Source of the DNA: a virus | Virus record (IMG/VR): IMGVR_UViG_3300028394_003185 | Location: 1-38,107 of that record | Reading direction: 5' to 3' (one strand) | DNA: 38,107 nt | Shown: in pieces, positions 22,527-31,548 of the stretch | How positions within the stretch are numbered: the stretch's first letter is position 1 | How the letters are laid out: the number at the start of each line of letters is the position of its first letter | The notes under the pieces: generated by a model | Told to the model about the DNA's origin: nothing | Database searches by the model: none | The model's input: only the letters and a program-made list of their open reading frames with translations | Translations under genes and position numbers: made by a program

Positions 22527-22534
22527 TATAAATT
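22527..22534 (+). promoter_or_regulatory. Late-type promoter box TATAAATT for the glycosyltransferase island
   Basis: TATAAATT with a 6-base gap to the ATG at 22541. The same sequence occurs inverted at 22518-22525 with one base between, so the two divergent genes share a symmetric double box. Confidence 0.5.
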
Positions 22535-22540
22535 TAACGT

Positions 22541-23371
22541 ATGAAGATTGGTGTAGGTATTATTACTTGTAATAGACAAGACTACTTAACTAATTTATTA
22601 ACGTCAATTTATCCTTGTGAAGACATTAATGAATTAGTAATTGTTAATGACGGCTCACCTATTGATAATATTGATTTTAATAAACCATATTCATATATCC
22701 TAAATGATAATAATCTTGGAATAGCTAAATCTAAAAATAAAGCTATGAAGCATTTATTAGATTCAGGGTGTGATTATATTTTTATTATTGAGGATGATAC
22801 AGTTATTAAAGATACAGATATTTTTAATGCCTACATTAATGCTTCAAAAGTGACAGGTATACAGCATTTTAATTTCGGTCCCGGTACACCTTTTAACCGA
22901 AAGCAAAAGATAACTAATTTTGATTTAAATAATAGACATTTATTAGATAATGAGTCAACTCCTAATCCAAAAATAACTATTGATTATAGTATATTAAAAA
23001 TTGATCTGTATGAACATATTGCAGGTGTTTTTAGTTTTTTTACAAAAGAAATTCTACATATTGTTGGATTAAATGATGAAAGGTTTTATAACGCCTGGGA
23101 GCATGTAGAACATACATATAGAATTATTAAAGCGAACGGTCACCCTCCGTTTTGGTGGTTTGCTGATATTCATAATAGTGTAAAGTATTTAGAAGTACCA
23201 TCAGAAGCTATTACTAATAGCTCAACATCAAATAATAAAGAAGAGTGGTATAAAAATATTCATAAGGGTAGAGAACTATATAAAGAAATTCATAATTTTT
23301 ATCCTAACATGACACCTCATACATTAAAACAAGATGTATTAATTAATTTAAAGAGTATAAAAAATGGATAA
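22541..23371 (+). CDS. Family 2 (GT-A) glycosyltransferase
   Basis: The 276-residue protein has the GT-A nucleotide-binding start IGVGIITCNRQDYLTNLL, VIVNDGSP, then NNLGIAKSKNKAM and the metal-binding FIIEDDT (DxD-like). HIAGVFSFFTKE and WEHVEHTYRI follow where the catalytic base is expected. It transfers a sugar from a nucleotide donor, acceptor unknown. It is the first gene of a plus-strand run with short overlaps to 29269, expressed from a late-type box 6 bases upstream. Confidence 0.82.
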   Translation: MKIGVGIITCNRQDYLTNLLTSIYPCEDINELVIVNDGSPIDNIDFNKPYSYILNDNNLGIAKSKNKAMKHLLDSGCDYIFIIEDDTVIKDTDIFNAYINASKVTGIQHFNFGPGTPFNRKQKITNFDLNNRHLLDNESTPNPKITIDYSILKIDLYEHIAGVFSFFTKEILHIVGLNDERFYNAWEHVEHTYRIIKANGHPPFWWFADIHNSVKYLEVPSEAITNSSTSNNKEEWYKNIHKGRELYKEIHNFYPNMTPHTLKQDVLINLKSIKNG

Positions 23372-24776
23372 TTTAACGTTAATAACATGCTCTTATAATA
23401 CGCCAGATGTAACATTAACAATGTTAAAATCTTGGATGTTAGTCCATAATAAAACGCAGAGACTAATTGTATGTGATAACTCGACTAATGACGATACAAA
23501 AAAATTGTTAGATGAACACCATATTCCCTATGTAAGCAGACCAGGTATGTCTCATGGCGATGGTGTAAATGAAGCGTTAAAATTATGTAAAACAAAATAT
23601 GCTTTACTTGTAGATACAGATGTTATATTTTTAAAAGATCATAGTAAAATTTTTAATAAGTTTAAAGATTTAAAATTAGCTATTATGGGTAAAGTTGAAG
23701 GAGATCGTGGAGGTAAATCGATTTATAATCGTATAAATCCTTGGCATTGTTTTATTGATGTTGATCAGATTAAAGAAAATAATATTACTTTTTTTGATCA
23801 AAAAAGAATGCAAGAAAGTTTTAATACTTCTAAAATATATGATATAGGATCTACGTTTTTACAAGATATTAAAGAATGTAAACTAAAAATAGGCGATATA
23901 GATTTATCAAATACATATTACATACACCTAGAAGGTATGAGTTGGTATAAAAATAAATACGATGGAACACAGCCAGATACTGGTATTGATTTTGGTGGTA
24001 CTCATAACAATATAGGTTATGTGAATGCACATAAACAAAAATATCAGAATTATAAAAATGTAGAGCAGCAATATAAAGATATAAAAATATCTAATAAGTT
24101 TATTTATGAAGAACCAAAACTACTAATAAAATTTCCTACAAGAGGTCGAGTAAAAAAATTCTTTAATACATTAGATGAGTATTATAAACTATTGTCTGGT
24201 AAAAATAATGTAAAGTTTCTTATTACATGTGATATTGATGACTTAACAATGAATAATGACATTGTTAAGAGTAGATTTGAATCATATACAAACTTAGAAG
24301 TCATATATGGTAATAATAAATCTAAAATAGAGGCTATTAACGCTGATGTTGAGCATCAGGATTTTCAAATAGTTTTACTAGCTTCAGATGATATGATACC
24401 TATTGTCGCTGGATATGATTCAATTATAATAGAAAATATGTGTAATTATTTTCCTGATTTTGACGGCGTACTTTGGTTTAATGATGGTGTACAGATGAAT
24501 AGACTTAATACACTTTGCATTTTAGGTAAAACATATTATAATAGATTTAATTATATTTATAATCCAGAATATAAGTCCTTATGGTGTGATATGGAGTTTA
24601 CATTAGTAGGAAATATACTAGGTAAACAAAAATACTTTGATAACATTATTATAAAACATGAACATCATTCTGTAACTAATGATGAAATTGATGAGATATA
24701 TATACAAAATGAGGTTTATGAAAGTGAGGATAAACAAACATTTATAAAAAGACAATATGACAAATTTAACACGTAA
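23364..24776 (+). CDS. Two-domain glycosyltransferase
   Basis: The 470-residue protein appears to join two GT-A-like domains. The first (about 1-220) has TLITCSYNTPDVTLTML, LIVCDNSTND, GVNEALKLC and ALLVDTDVIFL (DxD). The second (about 250-470) starts LLIKFPTRGRVKKFF, has LITCDIDDLTM and QIVLLASDDMIP (DD motif), and WFNDG. Similar second domains occur in phage and bacterial glycan enzymes. The two domains could make consecutive linkages. The start overlaps the previous gene by 8 bases and the end overlaps the next by 20. Confidence 0.72.
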   Translation: MDNLTLITCSYNTPDVTLTMLKSWMLVHNKTQRLIVCDNSTNDDTKKLLDEHHIPYVSRPGMSHGDGVNEALKLCKTKYALLVDTDVIFLKDHSKIFNKFKDLKLAIMGKVEGDRGGKSIYNRINPWHCFIDVDQIKENNITFFDQKRMQESFNTSKIYDIGSTFLQDIKECKLKIGDIDLSNTYYIHLEGMSWYKNKYDGTQPDTGIDFGGTHNNIGYVNAHKQKYQNYKNVEQQYKDIKISNKFIYEEPKLLIKFPTRGRVKKFFNTLDEYYKLLSGKNNVKFLITCDIDDLTMNNDIVKSRFESYTNLEVIYGNNKSKIEAINADVEHQDFQIVLLASDDMIPIVAGYDSIIIENMCNYFPDFDGVLWFNDGVQMNRLNTLCILGKTYYNRFNYIYNPEYKSLWCDMEFTLVGNILGKQKYFDNIIIKHEHHSVTNDEIDEIYIQNEVYESEDKQTFIKRQYDKFNT

Positions 24777-25521
24777 TAATATACAATTCTTTATAGTTGT
24801 TCATTCTATAAAAATTATAGAAGCATTTGAAAAAGCACAAAAATATCAGAAATTACCTAATTATACTTATTTATTGGTAGGTAATCATAGTGAAAATTAT
24901 ACATCAGATAAAATTATTCAGTGTAATACATTAGAGAATAATATTGAAGAGAAAGCTAATTTTTTAGCGTATACAGGTTGGTACGCCTTAGTTCATAATT
25001 TAAAATTATTAAAAGATATTGAATATACATGCTTGTTAGAATATGATACAGATGTAGACGAATGTTTTAATATAGACAATATATTATCAGAACTTACAAA
25101 TACTAATACTCAGGTATGGAGCATTTCAAGTATGGATGTTAAAGCAGGCATTTTAGAAAAAAATAAGTTTACAACAGGTTTATTTACCTTTTTTAAAGAA
25201 AAAAATATTAAAGAAATTACCCTTAATAATAATGTATGGATGACAACGAACAATATGTTCTTTAGAACTAATTTTTTAAAAGAATATATAACTGATAAAT
25301 TTACTACAGACTTTTTTGAACATTGTGGTAGTGATAAAATGACAGGTCATTTTTTAGAAAGATTTTTGTCAATATATTGTTTTTATAAAAATATTAAGTT
25401 TGATGTATTACCTAATTTAGGGTTAACACATCGCGGGTATGATAGTCATAATACACAAGGGTTACACTTTGGTGAAAGAGGTTACATACAATTTAAAATT
25501 AAAAATAATATTTATGAATAA
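24757..25521 (+). CDS. Putative glycosyltransferase (GT-A-like)
   Basis: The 254-residue protein is weakly recognisable. It has IQFFIVVHSIKIIEAF at the start, YLLVGNHSENY, and CLLEYDTDVDECF, an acidic stretch where GT-A enzymes keep DxD. The C-terminal part has CGSDKMTGHFLERFLSIYCF and GLTHRGYDSH. The position within a run of glycosyltransferase genes, with overlaps on both sides, supports the call; sequence motifs alone do not prove it. Confidence 0.5.
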   Translation: MTNLTRNNIQFFIVVHSIKIIEAFEKAQKYQKLPNYTYLLVGNHSENYTSDKIIQCNTLENNIEEKANFLAYTGWYALVHNLKLLKDIEYTCLLEYDTDVDECFNIDNILSELTNTNTQVWSISSMDVKAGILEKNKFTTGLFTFFKEKNIKEITLNNNVWMTTNNMFFRTNFLKEYITDKFTTDFFEHCGSDKMTGHFLERFLSIYCFYKNIKFDVLPNLGLTHRGYDSHNTQGLHFGERGYIQFKIKNNIYE

Positions 25522-26236
25522 AAAAATAATAATATCATTTGCTACTAATCCTAAATGGTATAAATCACAACAACTACTAAACAATAGTGCAAAACTAGGT
25601 GGTTTTGATGGAGCTATCAGCTATACAGATAAGAGTAGAAATTGGGAATTTGCGAAAAAATATAGCGACATTACTAGTACTAGAGGTTATGGATACTGGC
25701 AATGGAAGCCTATCATTATTTTAGATGCTTTAAATAAACTTAATGATGGTGATATAGTAGGTTATGTAGATAGCGGGAATTTAATTCTGAATAATTTAGA
25801 TTATATTTTTAAAGTATGTAATGAGCAGGAGATAGTTTTATTTGATAATAGAGATGGTAACTTTGAAAAGACTACTCATAAAAATAAAGAATGGACAAAA
25901 GGTGATTGTTTCGCTTTAATGGACTGCGACTCAGAAAAATATTACTACGCGCCTCAGGTTGATGCATCATATCAGTTTTATAAAAAAAGCCAAAAAACAG
26001 TTGATTTTTTAAATCAATATAAAGACTTTTGCAGTAACGATAATATTATTTCAGATATAGATAATATTACTAAAAATAATCTACCTACTTTTATTGATCA
26101 TAGACATGATCAATCTGTATTATCTTTAATGGCTGTAAAGTATAATATACAATTATTACCAGAACCGTCAGAGTGGGGAAATTATTTATCAAGACCTTAC
26201 CCACAACTGTTTTGGCATCATCGAGGAAAATTTTAA
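25514..26236 (+). CDS. Putative glycosyltransferase (GYWxWKP type)
   Basis: The 240-residue protein contains TRGYGYWQWKPIIILDALNKLNDGDIVGYVDSG, a signature of a GT-A-like family found in capsular polysaccharide loci and viruses; the D-x-G/DSG part likely binds the metal-nucleotide. DASYQFYKKSQKT and HDQSVLSLM follow. The frame is open upstream to 25439, but the ATG at 25514 gives the natural N-terminus MNKKIIISFATNP and overlaps the previous stop by 8 bases, so it is preferred. Confidence 0.72.
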   Translation: MNKKIIISFATNPKWYKSQQLLNNSAKLGGFDGAISYTDKSRNWEFAKKYSDITSTRGYGYWQWKPIIILDALNKLNDGDIVGYVDSGNLILNNLDYIFKVCNEQEIVLFDNRDGNFEKTTHKNKEWTKGDCFALMDCDSEKYYYAPQVDASYQFYKKSQKTVDFLNQYKDFCSNDNIISDIDNITKNNLPTFIDHRHDQSVLSLMAVKYNIQLLPEPSEWGNYLSRPYPQLFWHHRGKF

Positions 26237-26238
26237 AT

Positions 26239-27036
26239 ATGGAAAAAGAACAATATATAAATGGTGTTAATTTTAAGCAAATATCTGACGCTATTTTAGA
26301 TTATGATAGAATGGATAATTTAAGTAATTTACCTAATGAAAGTATAATTTGGTGTAAAACAGAATTTATTGATAAAGTGTTTGCAGAATTAAAAAATAGT
26401 AATAAATCCTTTAAGTTAATAACACACTGTTCTGATCATAGTATAGATGAAGAAAAATTTTTAAAAAAACCAAATTGTATTAAAAAGTGGTACGCGCAAA
26501 ATGTCAACTATAAGCATAATGATTTAATACCGTTACCAATAGGTATAGAAAATCATACAGGACCTCACAAGGGCAATTTTATAGACATAGAGTATTTATG
26601 TAATAATAAAACTGATTTTTCTTCTAAAATTTTAAATAAAATTTATTGTAATTTTAGTCTTTATACAAATGCTAATAGAGGCACCGTATTAAATAATCTT
26701 GAAACAAAACAGCTTGCTTACAGAGACGTTATTAGATCGTTTTCTGAATATTGTAATATATTAAAGCAGTTTTTATTTATAGCATCTCCGAGAGGTAATG
26801 GTATAGATTGTCACAGGACATGGGAAGCACTTTATATGGGTAGTATACCAATCGTAGAAAAACATTTTATGTATGATTCGTATAAAAATCTTCCAATTAT
26901 ACAAATAGAAGACTGGAATAAGTTGACTTTAGATCAACTTCAGATATATATTAATGATTATGAGCGCGGTGTTTTGTTTAAAAATACTGAAGAACTCAAT
27001 ATACAATTTTACTTCAATAAAATAAAACAATTTTAA
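26239..27036 (+). CDS. Putative exostosin-like glycosyltransferase
   Basis: The 265-residue protein has a C-terminal block FIASPRGNGIDCHRTWEALYMGSIPIV that resembles the exostosin/GT-B family, where S-P-x-G-x-G...R-x-WEAL-x-G-x-IPI contacts the donor sugar nucleotide. An N-terminal half with SIIWCKTEFIDKVF and LITHCSDHSID could bind the acceptor. The ATG at 26239, 2 bases after the previous stop codon, is chosen over an upstream start at 26173 that would overlap the gene before and add no similar sequence. Confidence 0.72.
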   Translation: MEKEQYINGVNFKQISDAILDYDRMDNLSNLPNESIIWCKTEFIDKVFAELKNSNKSFKLITHCSDHSIDEEKFLKKPNCIKKWYAQNVNYKHNDLIPLPIGIENHTGPHKGNFIDIEYLCNNKTDFSSKILNKIYCNFSLYTNANRGTVLNNLETKQLAYRDVIRSFSEYCNILKQFLFIASPRGNGIDCHRTWEALYMGSIPIVEKHFMYDSYKNLPIIQIEDWNKLTLDQLQIYINDYERGVLFKNTEELNIQFYFNKIKQF

Positions 27037-27037
27037 T

Positions 27038-27583
27038 ATGACATACTATAATACAAGAGTTGAATTACTATCACTACTTCCAAAAAACTGTATATTTGCT
27101 GAACTAGGTGTATTTAAGGGAGATTTTTCAAAAGAAATTATTAAAAATGTATCTTTAAAAGAATTATTTCTAGTAGATATATGGGAGGGAAATTATGGGT
27201 CTGGTGATAAAGATGGTAATAATCATATTAATATAAAAGATATGGAGACAGTATATTTAAACATTCTTCATCAAACTTTAAATAAACCTAATATACATGT
27301 AGTGAGATCAAAATCTGTGTCTTTCTTAAAAACCTGTGAACAAGATTATTTTGATTGTATATATGTAGATGGAGATCATACAGCTAAAGCAGTTTATGAA
27401 GATTTAACGAATTCGTATAGAGTTCTTAAAGAAGGTGGTATGTTAATGGGTCATGACTACCATTATACTCTAGGTGGTGATGTAGTACACGCAGTAAATT
27501 CATTTTGTGAAAATTTTAATCAGCAAGTTAATTATATCGCTAATGACGGTTGCCCTTCTTTTGTAATACAAATTAAAAAATAA
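27038..27583 (+). CDS. Class I SAM-dependent methyltransferase (Methyltransf_24 type)
   Basis: The 181-residue protein has the SAM-binding motif I FAELGVFKGDFS, an acidic strand LFLVDIWEG (motif II), FDCIYVDGDHTAKAVYEDL (motif IV-like) and GGMLMGHDYHYT. This is the layout of Methyltransf_24 proteins found in glycan and O-antigen loci. It may methylate a sugar made by the neighbouring glycosyltransferases. It begins 1 base after the previous stop codon. Confidence 0.82.
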   Translation: MTYYNTRVELLSLLPKNCIFAELGVFKGDFSKEIIKNVSLKELFLVDIWEGNYGSGDKDGNNHINIKDMETVYLNILHQTLNKPNIHVVRSKSVSFLKTCEQDYFDCIYVDGDHTAKAVYEDLTNSYRVLKEGGMLMGHDYHYTLGGDVVHAVNSFCENFNQQVNYIANDGCPSFVIQIKK

Positions 27584-27590
27584 ATTTTAT

Positions 27591-28199
27591 ATGCAGGGAC
27601 AAATAAATTTTGAAGATAATAAATTAGGTCAGCGAATAGTTGATTTAGTTAAGCTCAAAGAGATCTCCACAATTGTGGAGATAGGTACATGGAATGGACT
27701 TGGCACAACAAGATGTGTTTTACATGGTTTAAAACAATCAAATAAAGCTGACTATCTTTTTATATCCGTAGAATGTAATAAGACTATGTATATAGAGGCT
27801 CTTAAAAATAACGCAAATAATATTTGCGACAATATAATTTTTAAGTTAGGACGATTAGTAGAGGCTCAAGAAATAGATTCATGGTTTGATATTAGCACTC
27901 TTTCTCAAGAACAGCAGAGCTGGCTTGCACAAGATAAAATATGGCTTAATGAAGTACCGTGTATTTTAAATGACTTACCTGATAAAATAGATTTATTGAT
28001 ACTTGACGGTGGTGAGTTTTCAACCTATCTAGAATGGCGTTTATTAAAAGATCGAGTCAAATATGTTGCTCTTGACGATACAATGGTATTAAAGTGTTCA
28101 AGAATTAGAAATGAAGTACTTAACGATAAAAATTTTGAAATTATTGAGGATGATCCTAGCGGCTCAAGATATGGTATGATGATATTTAAAAAAATATGA
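27591..28199 (+). CDS. Putative class I methyltransferase
   Basis: The 202-residue protein has STIVEIGTWNGLGTTRCV (motif I), FISVECNK (motif II), DLLILDGGEFSTYLEW and YVALDDT, the order seen in Rossmann-fold SAM methyltransferases. It overlaps the next gene by 4 bases (ATGA). A 20-base perfect palindrome lies in its codons 25-31. Target is unknown, perhaps a sugar. Confidence 0.7.
   Translation: MQGQINFEDNKLGQRIVDLVKLKEISTIVEIGTWNGLGTTRCVLHGLKQSNKADYLFISVECNKTMYIEALKNNANNICDNIIFKLGRLVEAQEIDSWFDISTLSQEQQSWLAQDKIWLNEVPCILNDLPDKIDLLILDGGEFSTYLEWRLLKDRVKYVALDDTMVLKCSRIRNEVLNDKNFEIIEDDPSGSRYGMMIFKKI
27663..27682. repeat. 20-base perfect palindrome inside a coding region
   Basis: ATCTCCACAATTGTGGAGAT is its own reverse complement with no loop. 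It lies in the codons for EISTIVEI of the methyltransferase, and is GC-richer than its surroundings. Confidence 0.9.
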
Positions 28200-29269
28200 A
28201 GATTTGCATAATAGGCAATGATTGGAAGCAACAATTTCCGCTTTTGGGATACGGTGGTATAGAGTCAGCTGTTGAACATTTATGTTATGGACTTAGTAAT
28301 AATTTTAAAGACATAAAATTTACAGCTATTGTTCCAAAAATAATACAAAAGAATAAGACTTATAATTTTAATATTATAGAAACATCCTATATAGAATCTT
28401 CTATTTCAGGTATACATCCTAAATTATTTGCTTATGAGTCTATGCAAATTATAAGAAATTCTCCTATAAAACCAGATATTATATGGTGCTATGGTTCTTG
28501 GGCTCCAGAATCCCTTCTAGAGCTTAATATCCCCATTATATGTACTATAATGGATAGTGGAGGATGGGAAGATAATAAATTTATTTACAATCAAAACTTA
28601 TATTACAGGTTTTCCTCAGAGTTTATATATAACGAAGTATTTAAAAATACACAATATAACACATATAAAGAAAATATAAAAAATCAAAGCTTTTGGATAC
28701 ATACAGGGATGTGTTCAGAAGCTTTTATAGAGCCTATTGACAATAGAGAGAATTATATTTTGTGGGTAGCAGGGTTAAATTGGGGAATGACGAGTAAAGG
28801 TTTAGATATGTTTATAGAATTATCTAAAATGTTGCCTAATGAAAAATTTAAAGCGTACGGATCTGGTAACAAAGATCTCGAGAATGTATTAACTAATATA
28901 AGTGCAGGTCTAGATAATTTCGATTTTTGTGGTGAACTAAAACGTGGAGAAGCTCATAATAAGGTGTTTAGTAATGCAAAGTTATTTGCAATGTTTACTA
29001 AAATACCTGAAGCATTTGGTAGGACTATAGTTGAATCTCTTACAAAAGGCACACCTGTTATAGGAACTAAATACGGTGCTGTTCCAGAGCTTGTTAATGA
29101 TAGTGATTTAGGATTTTGTTCAAATGATTTAAATGAAATCTATAATTATATTAAAACTAATAAAAATATAAATCACAGACTATGTTTTGAAAAATCTAAA
29201 AAATATCATGTTTCAAGCGAAATAGTAGCTATGCTAGATAAAACTAACAATATCCTTTCTGCTCTTTAA
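28196..29269 (+). CDS. GT4-type (GT-B) glycosyltransferase
   Basis: The 357-residue protein has the GT-B layout: N-terminal ICIIGNDWKQQFPLLGYGGIESAVEHLCYGL (glycine-rich acceptor-side loop), the linker YILWVAGLNWGMTSKGLDMFIEL and the donor-binding block IPEAFGRTIVESLTKGTPVIGTKYGAVPELV with the E-x7-E pair. It is the last gene of the plus-strand run and its end overlaps the convergent DUF6165 gene by 26 bases. Confidence 0.88.
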   Translation: MKICIIGNDWKQQFPLLGYGGIESAVEHLCYGLSNNFKDIKFTAIVPKIIQKNKTYNFNIIETSYIESSISGIHPKLFAYESMQIIRNSPIKPDIIWCYGSWAPESLLELNIPIICTIMDSGGWEDNKFIYNQNLYYRFSSEFIYNEVFKNTQYNTYKENIKNQSFWIHTGMCSEAFIEPIDNRENYILWVAGLNWGMTSKGLDMFIELSKMLPNEKFKAYGSGNKDLENVLTNISAGLDNFDFCGELKRGEAHNKVFSNAKLFAMFTKIPEAFGRTIVESLTKGTPVIGTKYGAVPELVNDSDLGFCSNDLNEIYNYIKTNKNINHRLCFEKSKKYHVSSEIVAMLDKTNNILSAL

Positions 29270-29624
29270 TTTCTGAATTAGTTAGTTCATTTATTTTATT
29301 TTTATAAAAAAATCTCTGATCATTTGTTTTATAGACAGATCTTGCTACCTCTATAAATAAATTATTAAATATATTTTCACGTTCTAATTTTCTTATTTTA
29401 TCCTCTATATCCCATAATTTATTATTTGTGTACTCAAGTTTTTCATACAAATCCTTTACATCTACACTATCTAAAAAATGATAGGATTTTTCATATAGCT
29501 CACTATATTCATTTTCAACGTGAATTAATTTATCTTTATCTGTAATTTTATTTTTTTTAATATTTAGTATTGATAATTTATCGAGTATTTCACCAATACT
29601 AACTTTTACTGTTATATTATTCAT
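29244..29624 (-). CDS. DUF6165 family protein
   Basis: The 126-residue helical protein matches DUF6165: VSIGEILDKLSILNIKKNKITDKDKL at the start, then NNKLWDIEDKIRKLE and ARSVYKTNDQRFFYKNKINELTNSEIKEQKGY. This family is often next to glycosyltransferases and LPS genes; its activity is unknown. It overlaps the upstream gene (29621) by 4 bases and so is coupled to it. Confidence 0.85.
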   Translation of the reverse strand: MNNITVKVSIGEILDKLSILNIKKNKITDKDKLIHVENEYSELYEKSYHFLDSVDVKDLYEKLEYTNNKLWDIEDKIRKLERENIFNNLFIEVARSVYKTNDQRFFYKNKINELTNSEIKEQKGYC

Positions 29625-30283
29625 AATATTATATACGGATTAATGCCTTTAGTATTATTATATTCAGGATGATTTCTTACATACTGATGATAGTATAGTT
29701 TAGGTTTTTTAAAATCAAAGGAATTAACTAAACATTTTATACTTGATTCCATTAAGTGTATTTCTTCTGCATTTTCTAAAATTTTAAGTAAATCAAATAA
29801 TCCACAATCACTTGGATTTGTAATAATTTCTATATCACTTCGTATCTTTTTATAATCCACATCTCCGTGAACAAAAATATATCGATCAGATTTAACATAT
29901 TTTGTAAAAGCTTTAGCTTCAGCTTCTTCATCTCGTAAATAAAAAAATTTTGAAAAACGATAATCAAAAGGTAAACCTATACATGTATAGAAAGATATAT
30001 CGAAATTAGTTTCTGGAAAAATAAACAATTTTTCAAACCCAACTCTTATTGTTTTTGTTAATAAATTATTAGTTTCTAAAAATTTAACTACTTCTTCATC
30101 GCTTTGTAATGGTATTACCTCTATGTCTTTATCATCTCTATACATTTTACATGTATTTTTATAATCATGATGCTTACAAAACATAGCAATTTTATTGTAT
30201 TTTGATTTTATGTATCTTACAAGACCGTTACATATGATTATATCACCCATACCTAAATGATGGTAAATATATACTTCTGACAT
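29621..30283 (-). CDS. Putative GT9-like glycosyltransferase
   Basis: The 220-residue protein starts YIYHHLGMGDIIICNGLVRYI, the H-x-G-x-GD-x-I-x-x-NG pattern of heptosyltransferase-like GT-B proteins found in phages and glycan loci. YIFVHGDVDYKK and EIHLMESSIKCLVNSFDF correspond to the donor-side half. It is shorter than bacterial GT9 enzymes, so its activity is uncertain. A perfect TATAAATA late box lies 6 bases before the ATG. Confidence 0.65.
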   Translation of the reverse strand: MSEVYIYHHLGMGDIIICNGLVRYIKSKYNKIAMFCKHHDYKNTCKMYRDDKDIEVIPLQSDEEVVKFLETNNLLTKTIRVGFEKLFIFPETNFDISFYTCIGLPFDYRFSKFFYLRDEEAEAKAFTKYVKSDRYIFVHGDVDYKKIRSDIEIITNPSDCGLFDLLKILENAEEIHLMESSIKCLVNSFDFKKPKLYYHQYVRNHPEYNNTKGINPYIIL

Positions 30284-30289
30284 TTTTAT

Positions 30290-30297
30290 TATTTATA
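30290..30297 (-). promoter_or_regulatory. Late promoter box TATAAATA for the gene ending at 30283
   Basis: Exact late consensus on the minus strand with a 6-base gap to the ATG; +1 would be one base before the start. Confidence 0.75.
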
Positions 30298-30323
30298 AGC
30301 AGGATGATAGTGTGCAATATATT

Positions 30324-30331
30324 ATTAAATA
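30324..30331 (+). promoter_or_regulatory. Late-like promoter box ATTAAATA for the gene at 30339
   Basis: A near-consensus box 7 bases before the ATG, back to back with the minus-strand late box. Confidence 0.4.
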
Positions 30332-30338
30332 AAATTAT

Positions 30339-30953
30339 ATGAATAAAAAAGTTTATGTAGAAACAGGAGCTTTAGATGGTGTTTGCGGATCTAGATCTTT
30401 AAGCTTAGCTAATACTTCAGATTATTTTGGTATACTAGTTGAACCCACACCAAGTTCATATTCAAGCTGTGTAACTAATAGAAAAAATAAAAATACTAGT
30501 ATATACAATTGTGCTCTAGTACCGTTTAGCTATAAGCACGACACAGTTAAAATGTTTAGATCAGTACTGCATCCAGGTATGAATACATGTGAGTTAGCGT
30601 CCGTATCAAATTTAATAACACATACATATATAGATGAAAAAATACAAGTACCAGCTAGAACTTTACAATCAATTTTAGATGAAAATAATATCATAGTAAT
30701 TGATGATATGTTTTTAGATGTTGAAGGATCTGAAAAAAACGTAATAGACGGTATAGATTATAAAAAAACAATTATTAAAAATTTAGAGCTTGAACTACAT
30801 TACTTTCGTACAATGGGAGTAGATGGCGAAACTCAAATGCATGTTAATAACTTTAAAAAATTTAATATGTCTTTAACAAAGACAGTTGAAGAAGGAGGAG
30901 GTTACAAAATATATTTTACACACGATAGTATTATAAATAATATTGAAAAATAA
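30339..30953 (+). CDS. FkbM family methyltransferase
   Basis: The 204-residue protein has the FkbM layout: VYVETGALDGVCGSRSL (motif I; the family normally has G-x-x-DG), YFGILVEPTPSSYSSCVTNR, VPARTLQSILDENN, MFLDVEGSEKNVIDGIDY, the last being diagnostic. FkbM proteins methylate sugar or polyketide hydroxyls and are common in phage glycan loci. It is separated from the glycosyltransferase run by two minus-strand genes. Confidence 0.85.
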   Translation: MNKKVYVETGALDGVCGSRSLSLANTSDYFGILVEPTPSSYSSCVTNRKNKNTSIYNCALVPFSYKHDTVKMFRSVLHPGMNTCELASVSNLITHTYIDEKIQVPARTLQSILDENNIIVIDDMFLDVEGSEKNVIDGIDYKKTIIKNLELELHYFRTMGVDGETQMHVNNFKKFNMSLTKTVEEGGGYKIYFTHDSIINNIEK

Positions 30954-30970
30954 ACGAACTAGTATATAAT
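30943..30970 (+). promoter_or_regulatory. Middle/early-type promoter of the gene at 30976
   Basis: TTGAAA (30943-30948), 16-base spacer, TATAAT (30965-30970), with CGAACTA (30955-30961) 3 bases before the -10; 5 bases to the ATG. It also lies across the FkbM stop codon. Confidence 0.8.
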
Positions 30971-30975
30971 TAGTT

Positions 30976-31548
30976 ATGATTATTGAACAAGCGCTATACG
31001 ACGGTAAATTTATTCATGAAAGATTTGCATATAGATATTATAATAAAGCAGTATCTCCTTATGGTAATATTGTAGCTTTTAGAGCCCCAATGCTTGTGAC
31101 AGATGCGCTAATTGATCTTGAAGATTCAATGAGTCAAGACTTTATTTATAGTGATGATGCGATTAATTTTTGTTGGGAAATTCCTAATCTTGATCCTTTT
31201 GGAGCAGTAGCTTTTCAAAGACTATTCAATACTTTACTAAGTGATATTTTTTACGAATATATTTCACATTTTGGTAAAATGAAGGGTGATGATATTATGG
31301 TTAAAGTGCCTATCGATCCATATAATTTTGATAATAAAAAAGCAAGCGTCTCTATTACATATTCTAAAAATAATACTGCAATTGGTCATACTGGCATTAA
31401 CGTTAAAGCCGGAGATAAAGCTCCAACTTTTGCTTACTCGTCAAATCTAACAGATGAGGAGTGTGTGAGTTTTATGCATGAAGTTATAAAAATGTTTAAT
31501 GATACTGTTGCTGATATTTTTGTTGCTACTACTAAAGTTATTGTATGA
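30976..31548 (+). CDS. Conserved T4-like phage protein of unknown function
   Basis: The 190-residue protein has a pattern I associate with marine T4-like phages: MIIEQALYDGKFIHERFAYR, YGNIVAFRAPMLV, DFIYSDDAINFCWEIP, GAVAFQRLFNT, KGDDIMVK and KKASVSITY. It has no clear enzyme motif. A TGAACTA-type promoter drives it and the following clamp-loader gene, whose start overlaps its stop by 4 bases, so a replication role is likely. Confidence 0.65.
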   Translation: MIIEQALYDGKFIHERFAYRYYNKAVSPYGNIVAFRAPMLVTDALIDLEDSMSQDFIYSDDAINFCWEIPNLDPFGAVAFQRLFNTLLSDIFYEYISHFGKMKGDDIMVKVPIDPYNFDNKKASVSITYSKNNTAIGHTGINVKAGDKAPTFAYSSNLTDEECVSFMHEVIKMFNDTVADIFVATTKVIV

